Source: Pararge aegeria (taxonomy: Eukaryota > Arthropoda > Insecta > Lepidoptera > Nymphalidae). Taken from it: a stretch of 64,000 bases of DNA. Made by a program: the position numbers and the translations under genes. The notes below the pieces were generated by a model that saw only the letters and a list, made by a program, of their open reading frames with translations, did not search any database and was not told where the DNA came from. Below, piece by piece: positions 22,101 through 32,609 of the stretch (position 1 is the stretch's first letter; each line of letters starts with the position of its first letter). The stretch lies in assembly GCF_905163445.1 (NCBI RefSeq), contig NC_053200.1, forward strand, positions 13,702,001-13,766,000. Reading direction: 5' to 3'.

Positions 22101-25100
22101 AGTTGGTAAACATATTTGGATATTTGCCTCTTATTATTGATAACCTGTGGACCCCACACTAGGCGACCTGTATCGGGGGGCCCAGTTAATAGATTGCTAA
22201 AATTGATTGCCAAAAAAGAGAAGTTGATGAAGGTGACAGTTTTAAATAAAGGTATTAATGAGGTAAAAAACGAATAAATTAAACAAATTAGCCTGTGTAT
22301 ATGAATGAGGAGGGTTTAGGCCGTAGTCCACCACGCTGGCCACGTGCGGTTTAGCTGTCTTCACACGCAGTTGAGAACATTATGGAGAACTCTCAGGCAT
22401 GCTGGTTTCCTCACGATGTTTTCCTTCACCGTTTAAAGTTTAAAACAAGTGATATTCAAATTGCTTACGCATTAAAACGCACATAACTCCGAAAATTCAG
22501 TGGTGCGTGCCGGGGCTCGAACTCGGTATCCACGAAAGAAAAGCCAAGCCTTACCCACTAGGCCGTTACCGCTTGTGCAAAAATATAATATTAGTATATT
22601 TATTTTTTATATTCATGGATAGTATTTGTGTAGTCTGGTTTATGTATTAGTATGTAGTTATTCGTATGTATGATTCAAACAGTGTACCCCACCTTCGTTC
22701 GTTTTTCTTTTTAGTTTTCCTAATTCTAAGGTTGCCTGGCAGAGATCGCTGCTTAGCGATAAGGCCGCCTTTTGTAGCCTACTACATTCTTTTTTTGTTT
22801 TACTGAACTTTATGTTGTGTACAAATAAATTTTACTTTGAGACTTGTGTAATGGCAAGTTATAGGTACATATATAATTATTGAATCTTTATACCAGAGAA
22901 CTTCAATACGATTACATAGCGAAGATCTCCTGGATGCACGTAAACATCGCGTTTCAAATGCTCAACGCTACGCCACGATACGTTTTCAGCCACAGATGGG
23001 GCTACAAAAAAAATGGACAGTGGTCCGGAATGATAAACGATCTTAACACAGGGAGAGCTGATCTAGGTAACATGTCAAATGTATAGCAATTGCAATAAGC
23101 TAAGCAATAGCCATTGGTTACGGTAGATGATATTAAAGATATTAACGAGCTCGGTGAATGCTTTGAATTTAAGTAGGAGGTCCCGGGTTCTATTCCTGGC
23201 AGGGGCAATTCATCATCATTTGAACCCATTACCGGCCCACTACAGGGCACGGGTCTAACCCCACAGTGAGGTTAAGACCGTAGCCCAGCACGCTGGCCCA
23301 GTTCGGATTGGTGGACTCCAAACACCTTTGAGAACATTATGTAGGACTCTCAGGCATGCAGGTTTCCCATGATGTTTTCCTTCACCGTTGAAGCAAGTGA
23401 TATTTTATTTACTTAAAATGCACATAACTTAGAAAAGTAAGAGGTGCGTGCTGGATTCGAACTCGGATCGCTCAGAGGCGGGATTAGACCCGATTAGTGG
23501 GATAAGATGTTGACTTTACAATGAAAAATTGAAAACAATTATGTAAACAATTATACATTGTAAAGTCAAGATCTCCTGAGGATGCTCCGGTTTCGGAGCG
23601 TAACGTGCGAAGAGGGTACATTAAATAAATATACTACGACAATACACACATCGCGATCTAGCCTCAAAGTAAGCTTAGCTTGTGTTATGGGTACTAAGAT
23701 AGCTGATGATTATTTGTTTATATTTTATATGAATATAATACACATAAATACTTATAATATACAGATAAACACCCAGACACTGAAAAACATTCATGTTCAT
23801 CACACAATCATTTTCCAGTTGTGGGAATCGAACCCACGACCTTGGACTCAGAAAGCAGGGTCGCTGCCCACTGCGCCACTCGGCCGTCACATTGCCTTAG
23901 ATCTGTTTGGTGTGGATTATAAGGTTTGAAGAAATTATAAATTACAGCAAACAGATTCTACTGCTATTTACATGGATTTCCGCAAAGCACCGCCTGCTTC
24001 CATTCAATACTTTCTATTTTTATTTGTGTTATCAATAATGATGTTACTAATAAGGCATCTTTCAGGTACAAATTGCGTTGCCGTATCTGAACGCTTGAGT
24101 GTTGCTGTCTTCACAGACTCCATCGCAAAGTTCAAAGTAAAGTTCATCTTCCGGCAACCGCCTCTTGCGTACATCTCAAATATTTTCACTCTTCCTTTCT
24201 CCATCGACGTGTGGATTGCGATCATCTGCTCCATTATCATTTCCAGTATTACTATCTGTATTGCTACTAAGTGGGAGACATCTCGTTTGGGCACGGTATG
24301 CATTTTCATAAATACATATTTTAAAACCTATTTAGACATCTGTCACCCTTTTACCGCAAAACTTTCGATATTGAAATAACTCATTTTACTCAGTAAAGGA
24401 ATTTTTAGTGCACAAAAATACTTTACTTTATCAATAAGTTTGCTTCATTTATTTCAAACTTTGGACATTGGTGTAAAAGAGGATATAGACGTACAATTGA
24501 AAATGTTAGCAGCTATCCTACTAATACTTATTATAAATGTGAAAGTGTTTGTTACTTAATCACGCACAAACGGCTGAACGGATTTAGATGAAATTAGGCA
24601 CGCGTGTAGCCTTTGACATGGAAAAGATCATAGGCTACCTTTTATCCCGATTCCTTGAACAGTTCCTGAGGGAACATTTAAAATGGTTTGCGAACTAAGC
24701 CGCCGGCAGACAGCTTTGATATTTGGTATGCATGTCACCTATCGTACCGTATCATACCGATCATACTGATCTCTTAAATAGTTCTCTTGGTAAGATTAAA
24801 AATTGTTAACGATCGAAGCTTTAGATCCAATGCTGAAGTCCAAGCAGACGAAGTCGCGGGCAGAAGCTACAGTACCTATATATATATTTTTTAAAAAGAA
24901 TTTGATTGTAATAAAAAATAACTTTGTATTACGTATACCGATAACAGTTTTTCTAACTGAAATATTTATTCTCATCCCTCTGCTACAAATGTGTGTTTCT
25001 TGCTATCTGTTAAACCCTTTAGGATCGAACTCAACTTGATGGCAGCATTGGAGACGCGATGCTTTTGTCAATAAGCGCTCTAAGCCAACAAGGCTGTTCC

Positions 25101-28100
25101 AAAGAACCTAAAAAACTTTCAGGTAAGTTACGATAAAGTCTTATATTCATAGGTTCTGAATTAAGAAAGATTTATTTAATGATTTCAATGTTTTTTTTTT
25201 ATTTACTTAAATACTAGTCTGTCACCAGTGCCTCTAATGATGCCCCTTGCAAGATCATCCACGCATCCACAGCATTAAACTGATCCATCCCATAAATGGT
25301 TGCAGTACTACATTCACGATCGTACAGAGTTAGAAGCTGTTCCATCATAAATTACTGCGTGAACTTGCTTTTGCCAGCAGTTTAAAACTTTTTTTATTCC
25401 ACTACAAGTTAGCCCTTGACTGCAATCTCACCCGTTAGGATGGTAGCGGGCTAACTTGTTAGTATGGTAGTAATACCCCTAATCGGTTTCTACGCTACAT
25501 CGCACCGGAACACTAAATCGCTTAGCGGCACGTCTTTGTCAGTATGGTGGTAACTAGCCACGGCTAAAGCCACTGAAAATTCAGAAATTATAAATTCGCT
25601 CATTACTATAAATACTCGCGTTAATCCCAGATTAAAATATTTTAAACCATTTTCCCTAAGTGTCTACAAGAACAATACTTCCTTTTACAATCCCATCGTT
25701 CGCATGTGCCGCCTTTATAATGATTTAGTATCAAGTAATCATAATATTGACATTTTTAACAAAAGTATAAATATTTTTAAAAATCAAATTATTAAGCACT
25801 ATTCCACATAATCTTTAGGGAAATAATATATATATTATTATTTAAGTGTTTCTTTTTTGTTTCAACTTTAATTTTATCTTTACTTTCTGTTTAATTTAAT
25901 TCCAAGTTGTGTACACATACTTTGGGTTGTAGCTTAGAACAAAACTTGTTATTACTTATATTTAGATCTACTTTTAGTTATTACCTGTTTTGTGTACCTA
26001 ATAACAATAAACAACAACAATAAACAATTCCAAAATTGTCCCTGCCGGGATCGAACCTGGGGCCTTCTTCTTTAAATTCACAGCGCTCACCGATGAACCA
26101 GGGAGGTCGTCATAAACTTGGATTCGATCGTACAAAACGTTGTTCCAGACCGGTGCAGATATACATTTCGTAGTCTGAGGGAATAGACTTTGTTTAGTTT
26201 TAAGCAAACACGCTTGCTTCTTGGAAGTGTTTAATTACCACGGAACGTTTCGTGTCAGAGTCTGACACGTCAGACGCATCTAACCAGTTTTTTTTAACAC
26301 CAGGACGTATTATGCTAATAGTAGTGTTTACTGCTCTGATGGCGCTTTACGCAGCATATTCCGCGAACATTGTTGTACTACTGCAGGCTCCTTCTAAGGC
26401 TATCAAGAATTTGGAACAGTTGGCTCACTCTAAAATGACTATTGCGGCTCTGGAAGTTGACTACAATCATTTCGTTCTGAAGGTATATATCATTTTAATT
26501 TTTTTTTGAAGTGATACTTCTTTAGAATCGTTGTGATTTCAAAGCGGATGCAACGGAAAAAACGACAGGTAAGAGACACAAATACAAAAATGTGTAGGAT
26601 GAAACCGGCAAAGAATGAGGCAGAAATATACTATTTTATCTGTTTTTTTCCTATTTAAGTTACCAAGGATACCGAGTAATATCCAGATAAAGAAACAAAC
26701 ACATAGAAAACATTATACATTTTTTTACCTATTCTAGTTACCATGGAAACTAAATAATAAACCTTACATTTATCCTAATAGTTCTGATACTCTACATCCA
26801 CCTCAATCTCTCGTAGGCTACTTTTCAGAAGTTACACTTCCGCCGTGTGTGAATAAATTGCACAGGATTTTTTTTCTTAGAGTAGTTAGGTTAGGTTAGA
26901 TACATAGGTGAGTTGATGTCCTGAAACTCCACCAAGTTTGTTTGGACATTGCACAATCCTGTATTGTTAAACAAAATTTTAAAACTTAAGCGGGTAGGTG
27001 AATAAATACGCCGCCAGCAGGTCGAGATACCGCATCATATAATGCAACTTCCCACGTACCAGCTGACAAGCGGCGCACATACAGATTGTTCCCAGAATAA
27101 TATACTATATATTTAATACAATATTCTTTAAACTTCTAAAATACATTTTTTTCGATGATCCAATCCCTAAGTTTGTTATATAGGTACAGGGTGAATTTTT
27201 TATTACGCATGACCAATTTAGAAACGTTGTTGTTATTTGAAGAAAAAAAATTGAATACGAAAATTTAAAAAAGCTCCTTTAAATGAAAAACGCTCAGAAC
27301 GCCTAGAAATTTCATTTCATTTTAACAATAAATTTCATTTCATTTCATTTCATGTGTGGAGTCCACCAATCCGCACGGGGGCAACGTGGTGGACTACGGC
27401 CCTCACCCCTTCTGATTGTAGGAGGAGACCCGTGCTCTGTAGTGGGCCAGTAATAGGATGATGTGCTGATGATTATGTATCGTTTAAAATCGATGTGTTA
27501 ATCTTATTTAAAGGGAATTTTTTTGAAACTATAGATGGCCCTTTATTGGGCTGGAATTCGTATACATACATAGAAATCCTAAGATTATGACTAGTGTCTA
27601 TATTCTCTTTGTAACACAATTTTAACAATACAATATTATTTAATCGTTTTTAATGTATTTATTTAAACAGGGTCAAAAAGATCCTGTCAGACGCCTTATT
27701 CACAAAAAAGTGGAACCATCAAAAGGTAAAGCACAGTTTTATACACTGAACGACGGTGTTGCGCTTCTACGACAGGTAACTTGCTCCTACTGCAGTTATT
27801 ACCACAGATTATATTACGTGCCCCTGTCTTAATGATACCAACATTAATATTTTTACGAACTGTGAGCTTACTACCAACCAACAAGACCAAATGTACCTAC
27901 CTATTTACGTAATTAATTTATTATGAATATGCGCTGTTATGTTTATCATCATATTATAAATATAAATGTATAATTTAATTTTTAATGAAATAGGTAATAT
28001 TATTATGTACCCTATTTGGAAATTCCCAAGGGTCACTTTGCGTTTCATGCTGCCCTAGAGTCGGTCTACCATCGCATCGAAAAAACTTTCCTGGAGACGG

Positions 28101-30120
28101 AGAAATGCGATTTAATGGAGGTGGATTTTATGAATGCGCCAGATCCCTTTGTGCCAGTTTATAAGAACTCACCTTATTTGGAGTTGCTGAGGGTTGCGTG
28201 AGTTAAAATTCGGTAATAGCTTCCCACTAGCAGTTAGATATAGTATACCTTCCTACTTCTATAATATGTTAATGCCATCTTTTTGATATAGTTATATCTG
28301 ACGGGCCATGCCGATTGTAAGGTGAACAGTGCCTATAAATAGAGCAACACTTCGCAGGGCATACAAGGAACATATCCAACAAACAAAGAATTAAGAACAT
28401 ACGGAAACCGTGTACAATACTCATATTGATGCATCAACACTTTAGTAGTGTTTCTCGAACAGGTGGTTAGTTACTTCACTCTATTTAGTAGTTGACAGTA
28501 ATAGTTTACCTCTAATGTTCCAAAAGTTTAAATCGGGACATTGGGAAAAGTTTGAATGAATGAATGAAAATGAATGAAATACACTTTATTGTACCTACAC
28601 CAAGTTAAAAAAAAAGCTTTAGGGAAAAAAAAGGAGAAAAGGCCTATTGTAATAGGCGGCCTTATCGCTTAAAAGCGATCTCTACCAGGTAACCTACCAA
28701 ATCAAATTGAGTACATGAAGTTAAGAAGAAGGGTTAGGGTGTACACAAAGTAATACTTAAATAATAAACATAATTACAAAAATATAAATGCTTCATAAAA
28801 AAAAATTATATACAATAATAAAGTTTGTGAAGAGCAACATTAAGGGGGTGTGAAGTGAGGCGTGGGCGGGGCTTTCACTGTTTTTGGACACAATGTAATA
28901 ATGGCGTAATGAGGCTTCTGTACGTTCTTCATACTGTGAGCCACAGAATACAGATGTCGATGACACAATTTTTTTTTTTGCCGTAGTTTCAAGCGGATCC
29001 ACGAATCCGGCATCCAAGCAGCACAGCACAGACGCATACAAGTCCCAAAACCTCGCTGCACCCACAAGATATCTGCTTTCAGCAGCGTCGGACTTTTAAA
29101 CCTTCGACCAGTGCTACTTTTCATGATATACGGAATCGGAGTGTCTGTTATGATACTTTTAGCTGAGATTATAACTCACAAAATGTAAGAGTAGTAAGTA
29201 GGTACTTATTAGTTCGATACGGTGAGTGGTGGGCGCCGGCTTTTCTTTTGGACGGACCGAGTTTCTCCGATTTTTTTAAACTATTTACAAAAAAGATGGA
29301 GGTTCTCCAATAGGTTTTTTTTTTTTTAATTAATTATCACTTGCTTAGCGGTGAAGGTAAAGATCGTGAGGAAACCATCTGGCCTAAGACTGATCCATAC
29401 TGAAAAAAATATATATTTGCCACATCACATCTTTATAATTTTTATTACTGTTTTTACATTCACTTGGAGGAATTATCAATGTTATAAATTTAAAATGCAA
29501 ATAGTTTTTTTTTCCAACATCGTATCTAATCCGAATCGAAAATTTTTCTAATCCTGTCGGTTCCAAAAAATTGTTAGGTATATGCATTTTAAATTCATAA
29601 AATTGACATCACATCTCTTTGACTATCTTTTATTTAAAGATTTTAACCTAAGATTTTCGCGGTTAATCAACATTTCGTAAATATAGTTCAACGGGTACCT
29701 ACATACAACGATAATATTTTTGGATTTGTCAATACTTCGACCCAGTTGCATGGATCGTGGTCACGACGGGACCACGGTTTATGCAACTATATTTAAGAAA
29801 TATTTTTTTTTTCTACGCATATTTACTACATATAAACTATCCTCTTGATACTCTATCTATTGCTGAAAACTGCACTAAAATCCGTTGCGTAGTTTAAAAG
29901 ATGTAAGCATACAAACAGAAAGCAATACTATGTTGTATACGATGTAAAGATGTATTTAGATGCATGAGATTGTTAATTTGCAAGTAATTCCAGTATTATT
30001 TTATTTTTCAGATGTAATCGCCACGCTACTCAACTCGATTTTATACCGAATGTACGTTCTCTGGAGCGATCCTCGCAGATGCTCTCGCTTGTAACGCGTA
30101 AGCGGACTCTCAAGTCTTAA
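19144..30120 (+). CDS. Ionotropic receptor, IR75-type (copy 2), complete
   Basis: Tandem paralogue of the upstream receptor, same inferred role as a chemosensory cation channel. Exons: 19144-19297, 19440-19585, 19688-19853, 20865-21066, 22897-23066, 24066-24295, 25023-25122, 26304-26482, 27671-27775, 28031-28197, 28987-29184, 30012-30120; 1926 nt, 641 codons plus TAA. All introns are GT/AG with consistent phase. The start ATG opens a hydrophobic signal peptide (about residues 1-20, ending MVYA). Then: SPYRWLVLC; S1 with HPLTM, FQMLNATPRYVFSHRWGYK, DLG and an Arg in VSERL; FRQPPLAYISNIFTLPF before M1 (about 323-345); pore with SQQGC; M3 YAAYSANIVVLL (about 404-415); S2 with GHFAFHAALE; Cys in PKPRCT; M4 at about 577-600. 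Exons 7, 8, 10 and 11 have the same lengths as in copy 1 (100, 179, 167, 198 nt). Codons are A/T-ending. Confidence 0.9.
19315..19410 (+). mobile_element. LINE 3' tail fragment
   Basis: Decayed piece of the 3' UTR seen in full at 6380-6515 (AAACAGACAGACGTCC, AATAAATGAATT). It fills much of the 142-base first intron of IR copy 2. Confidence 0.5.
19949..20185 (-). repeat. Hammerhead-bearing repeat, palindromic copy
   Basis: Contains GCGAAAAGCAGGAGAATCTG, CAAACATATCTTCGGCAATG and GGAGCATCCTCAGGAGATAT, and then turns back on itself (AAGATTGAAGAACAGATTC). The ribozyme-like part has lost the GAAA side. Confidence 0.6.
20203..20405 (-). mobile_element. SINE-B copy, decayed
   Basis: Body with CTCTCAGGTATACAAGTTTC; the last blocks end where a SINE-A remnant starts. 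Confidence 0.6.
20411..20497 (+). mobile_element. SINE-A with internal deletion
   Basis: Head GACGGCCGATTGGCGCA joins directly to the 3' part CATCAGTCATCTTAGCACCC; about 150 bases of the body are gone. Confidence 0.7.
20505..20640. repeat. Hammerhead-bearing repeat fragment
   Basis: GGTTCGCTCCGAAACCGG and GGGCATCC keep the stem II region inverted; followed by the arm CAGATTCTCCTGCTTTTCGT. Confidence 0.55.
20638..20830 (-). mobile_element. SINE-B copy next to IR exon
   Basis: Runs from GTAGACTTCACACGCC to the tRNA-like head AACCAATAGGCTATC, ending 35 bases before the exon at 20865. Confidence 0.65.
21650..21720 (-). mobile_element. SINE-B tail fragment
   Basis: (ATC)n followed by CACCCATTACCGGGCC and a GGGCACGGTTCTCCTC block. 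Confidence 0.6.
22308..22572 (-). mobile_element. SINE-B, near full length
   Basis: Body plus head with GGGGCTCGAACTCGG (inverted box B) and ACTAGGCCGTTACCGC (inverted box A region). Confidence 0.75.
22735..22850 (+). mobile_element. LINE 3' tail fragment
   Basis: GATCGCTGCTTAGCGATAAGG, GGCCGCC and a TTGTGTACAAATAAATTTTA tail; about 45 bases before the exon at 22897. Confidence 0.55.
23130..23210 (+). mobile_element. Third tRNA-derived SINE family, head
   Basis: GAGCTCGGTGAATGC (box A) and GTCCCGGGTTCTATTCCTGG (box B), Bm1-like in form. Other heads are at 26035-26112, 48775-48845 and 54470-54545, all inverted. Confidence 0.6.
23211..23492 (-). mobile_element. SINE-B, near full length
   Basis: From ATCATTTGAACCCATTACC to the head region GTGCTGGATTCGAACTCGG. 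Confidence 0.75.
23500..23985 (+). repeat. Hammerhead-bearing repeat split by a SINE
   Basis: The ribozyme-like segment spans 23572-23615: CTGAGGA at 23576-23582, stem II GCTCC/GGAGC with a GGTTTC loop, then GTAAC where GAAAC is expected. The rest of the repeat resumes at 23889 (CATTGCCTTAGATCTG) after a SINE-A insertion. The whole lies in the intron before the exon at 24066 of IR copy 2. Confidence 0.65.
23623..23888 (-). mobile_element. SINE-A, full length, with target-site duplication
   Basis: Complete element from tail (ATTTATTTAA read on the - strand) to box A (GAGTGGCGCAGTGGGCAG). Flanked by ACATT at 23618-23622 and 23889-23893, which I read as the target-site duplication. Confidence 0.8.
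24515..24875 (+). mobile_element. Non-autonomous repeat, Helitron-like
   Basis: Opens ATCCTACTAATACTTATTAT, contains CGGCTGAACGGATTTAGATG and ends ACGAAGTCGCGGGCAGAAGC. This start and end pair is common in moth and butterfly introns. The CTAG end is eroded. Confidence 0.5.
25386..25566 (+). repeat. Interspersed repeat, SINE-like
   Basis: TTCCACTACAAGTTAGCCCT, GACTGCAATCTCACC, TTAGCGGCACGTCTTTGTC and GGTGGTAACTAGCCACGGC. Shorter or inverted copies are at 4845-4935, 8520-8680, 13497-13565, 41500-41715 and 46160-46270. Confidence 0.55.
25590..26028 (+). mobile_element. 5'-truncated jockey-like LINE 3' end
   Basis: Begins inside ORF2 (SLITINTRVNPRLKYFKPF to HYST stop) and continues through a 3' UTR to repeated CAATAAACAA. 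The last 260 bases are nearly identical to 45368-45625, so both insertions are probably recent. Lies in the intron before the M3 exon of IR copy 2. Confidence 0.75.
26035..26112 (-). mobile_element. tRNA-like SINE head
   Basis: On the - strand: CCTGGTTCATCGGTGAGCGC (box A) and CAGGTTCGATCCCGGCAGGG (box B), starting where the LINE tail ends. Confidence 0.6.
27356..27475 (+). mobile_element. SINE-B 3' fragment
   Basis: GTCCACCAATCCGCAC through GAGACCCGTGCTCTGTAGTG to a GATGAT tail. Confidence 0.7.
28551..28700 (-). mobile_element. LINE 3' tail fragment, inverted
   Basis: GAATGAATGAATGAAA tail, CACTTTATTGTACC and GGCGGCCTTATCGCTTAAAAG (inverted form of the block at 22745). Confidence 0.55.
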
Positions 30121-30123
30121 GCC

Positions 30124-30129
30124 AATAAA
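30124..30129 (+). terminator. Putative poly(A) signal of IR copy 2
   Basis: AATAAA begins four bases after the TAA stop of copy 2, which would make an unusually short 3' UTR if used. Confidence 0.5.
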
Positions 30130-30651
30130 AACCCACCGTTTATTTAATCAGAGAACATAGAGAGAAGAGAACCGAGTGCTTAGTGTGGTATTTTGTACAT
30201 ACCTATTCGATTGCGTGATAGTTAACTACAATTTGTATGGAGAGATAAGAGCGCCATCTAGGGGCAATTTTGATTCTATACAAATCGTAGTTAACTATTA
30301 CGCGTTCGAATAGATAGAAAATCTTTGACTATGACGAGTGCGTCATCCACACTCTCGCTAAGTAATCATCGTCTCGTCGAGAGTGTGAACTACCATATAA
30401 ACGTCAACGCAAAGTTATATTTTGATTTGTTCTAGGTCTCAACACTTTAATTACTGAAATTATTGATATTAATTCATTTGTATTCGTTCACTTGTCGTGT
30501 ACTTAAAAACAAAATCTCGTGTATAATGCAATTCATGATTATAAATTATTAAACCTAATGAAATGGTGTATCATTTAAGTTATCCATTATTCGCAGCCGG
30601 GTAATGTGCCACTGTTGCGCAGAAGCCTCTTCCCGCATAGGAATGACAGTT

Positions 30652-30880
30652 TGACGGCCGATTGGCGCAGTTTGCAGCGACCCTGCTTTCTGAGTGAAAA
30701 TGTTTGTGTGATGAGCATGAATGTTTTTCAGTGTCTGGGTGTTTATATGTATATTATAAGTATTTATGTATTATATTCATAAAAATGTTCAACAGCTATC
30801 TTAGTACCCATAACAAGCTATGCTTACTTTGAGGCTAGATGGCAATGTGTGTATTGTCGTAGTATATTTAGTATTTAGTT
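30652..30880 (+). mobile_element. SINE-A copy
   Basis: Complete box A (GATTGGCGCAGTTTGCAGCG) but the box B stretch between GAGT and GAAAATG is deleted. Confidence 0.75.
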
Positions 30881-31387
30881 ATAGAACCAACACACGGCTC
30901 CAATGCAGGCTGACGAGTTTTTTTACTATCGCTATCGCATTTTTACTTTTTAAACTATACAACCGGGACCGAGTCCTTAGCAGACTTAGCCTCTGAGGCA
31001 AGGAACGGTAAGGAAGTGGAGAATATCTATAACAGCAAAACCCATCGATTGCAATCATAGAAGTCGTTGGAAAAACCCAATAGGTAAGTATGTACCTTTT
31101 TTTTAGATACAGAGAAAATGCCTGACGCATACCACTCCGTTGGGGGAAACGGAGTAGTTATGTGGGACTTGCACCCACTAAAAACTCTGTGTGTCCCACG
31201 ATAGACCTATAAGTGAGACGGGGTTCACTTGCGTATTCACCGCACTCTCGCCAAGATTTTGACCCCCCAACATGGCGGGTCCTATCATCAATGGCCTGAT
31301 CGCTGCCAAATCCTCCAGAGAGGCGTGCTTTATGAACATTTTAAATACGGAAATAAATAAAAAACTATCGGCAATATATTTTCATAA

Positions 31388-31921
31388 TTATTGTAATATT
31401 AATTGTGATTCATATATAGAACTCTTAAATTGACTAGGATACTCATAATTTTGTGGTGGGCTCTTAGACTTGTTCGGCGATATTTTCTTGGGTCTTAAAG
31501 TAGTCGCCTTACGAGGCGCCTCAGCTTTTCTCTGTCTCATTACACGTTTAGCTGCTGAGCCCATTTTCTTTATATTAAACAGTGATGGTTCCTTTATCGG
31601 TTGAAGTCCATACTTCTGACCTTGACAGCTTTTTGTTACCACTTTAGCAGCTGGAATGGACCTTACAGCAGCTTTCCCTTTCGTCTTATGGCGTGCCTCA
31701 ATGAGGCTATCTATAGTCGTAGTTTTATTCACGACTTTAACATTATCGACTTTTGCTTCGTATCCTATAGTGCCTGAAAGGTTTGCGATCATTGCGCTAA
31801 GACCAGTTAAGGTTTGGCCGTGGAAACTCACGTCATATTGGAGTTTATCAAGCTTCTTCTCGAACTGTCTGAACGATGATAGGATGTGGTGTAGAGCGTC
31901 TATTGAAGTTTTTTTCTGCAT
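31388..31921 (-). CDS. Unrecognised single-exon protein, 177 aa
   Basis: Longest uninterrupted ORF of the intergenic space. The ATG at 31921-31919 opens MQKKTSIDALHHIL; an in-frame TAA lies just upstream at 31942-31940, so the ORF is closed on the 5' side. Residues 7-50 look amphipathic and could form a helix or coiled coil (SSFRQFEKKLDKLQYD). From about residue 80 the chain becomes strongly basic, with Lys/Arg/Pro/Ser (KKMGSAAKRVMRQRKAEAPR, RPKKISPNKSKSPPQ), as in nucleic-acid-binding or chromatin proteins. No signal peptide, membrane segment or known domain is visible. No AATAAA was found just past the stop. It lies head to head with the synthetase gene, 637 bases apart. It could be a real lineage-specific gene or a retrocopy; expression or conservation is needed to decide. 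Confidence 0.5.
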   Translation of the reverse strand: MQKKTSIDALHHILSSFRQFEKKLDKLQYDVSFHGQTLTGLSAMIANLSGTIGYEAKVDNVKVVNKTTTIDSLIEARHKTKGKAAVRSIPAAKVVTKSCQGQKYGLQPIKEPSLFNIKKMGSAAKRVMRQRKAEAPRKATTLRPKKISPNKSKSPPQNYEYPSQFKSSIYESQLILQ

Positions 31922-32558
31922 TGTGGCTTGGAACCACAATTAAAAGTATTTTTAAAGGTACTTACTGTTTTTTTAATTTTTCTTACTTGCACATTTCAAT
32001 TTAGATTCAAATAACAATGATAATGTAGGTGTCTAAAGACATTTTAATTTTCTTTTTATCTATAGTGTATTTGCTCTTAAAAAAATTCCGGCTGTCTTCA
32101 AAAAAGGTTCGATGGTTCGAGGTGAAAATGAACGATCTAAACTGATTCGAATTCAATTCAAAATTTTTAATGAATTATGAATGCATTTCATTATAAGCAC
32201 TTTTGTATCTCTATTTTATTATAATAAATAGAGGTCAGTGATATTATCTAAGTGATAGTAACATATTAAACAAATAAGATAAAGGACCGTATATATTATA
32301 GAAAATACGCGTTTATTCATATGTATATGTTATACTATGTACATACCCACCAATCTAACTCGACAAATTGGTGTTATAAAACACCAATTTGTCGCGTTCG
32401 TGCGGATAAAAACACCATTTCATACTTAGGTAATTTTATATGCAGATGGTTCCAGCACTAAATCATATTATGTTTACCTGTGGTTTTCTGTCACCTGTGG
32501 ACTGCAATGACATTAGAATGACAACGTCATTCCAACTGTCAAACGTTAAACCGACAAC
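31922..32558. promoter_or_regulatory. Divergent intergenic region, candidate shared promoter
   Basis: This 637-base gap lies between the starts of the - strand 177-aa ORF and the + strand threonyl-tRNA synthetase. It is AT-rich and free of the SINE copies seen elsewhere. It holds a perfect 14-bp hairpin at 32361-32394. No clear TATA or initiator was recognised. The promoter role is inferred from position only. Confidence 0.35.
32361..32394. repeat. Perfect inverted repeat upstream of ThrRS
   Basis: Arms of 14 bp (CGACAAATTGGTGT and its complement) flank a 6-base TATAAA loop, about 165 bases before the synthetase ATG. Confidence 0.7.
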
Positions 32559-32609
32559 ATGGGTGACACGGCTGTGGAAAAAGTTCAGAATTTAAATCTA
32601 AATGAAAAG
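32559..32609 (+). CDS. ThrRS: ThrRS first coding exon with probable GC donor
   Basis: Codes MGDTAVEKVQNLNLNEK. The reading frame runs to a TAA, and the only junction that keeps phase 0 into exon 2 (33730) is AAG followed by GCAGGA, a GC-AG intron with a weak donor. No in-phase GT is available before the stop. The alternative is a start at the ATG at 33745 in exon 2 with a non-coding first exon. Confidence 0.6.

Larger units (their letters stand above)
30121..31387. other. Intergenic gap after IR copy 2
   Basis: Holds the poly(A) region of IR copy 2 and a SINE-A copy at 30652-30880. The stretch 30881-31387 shows a TCCGTTGGGGGAAACGGAG hairpin at 31137-31155 but no gene that I can support. Confidence 0.6.

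Noticed and set aside
30879..31130. 83-codon - strand ORF
   Set aside because: It overlaps the SINE-A tail, has no motif and shows no sign of coding bias.
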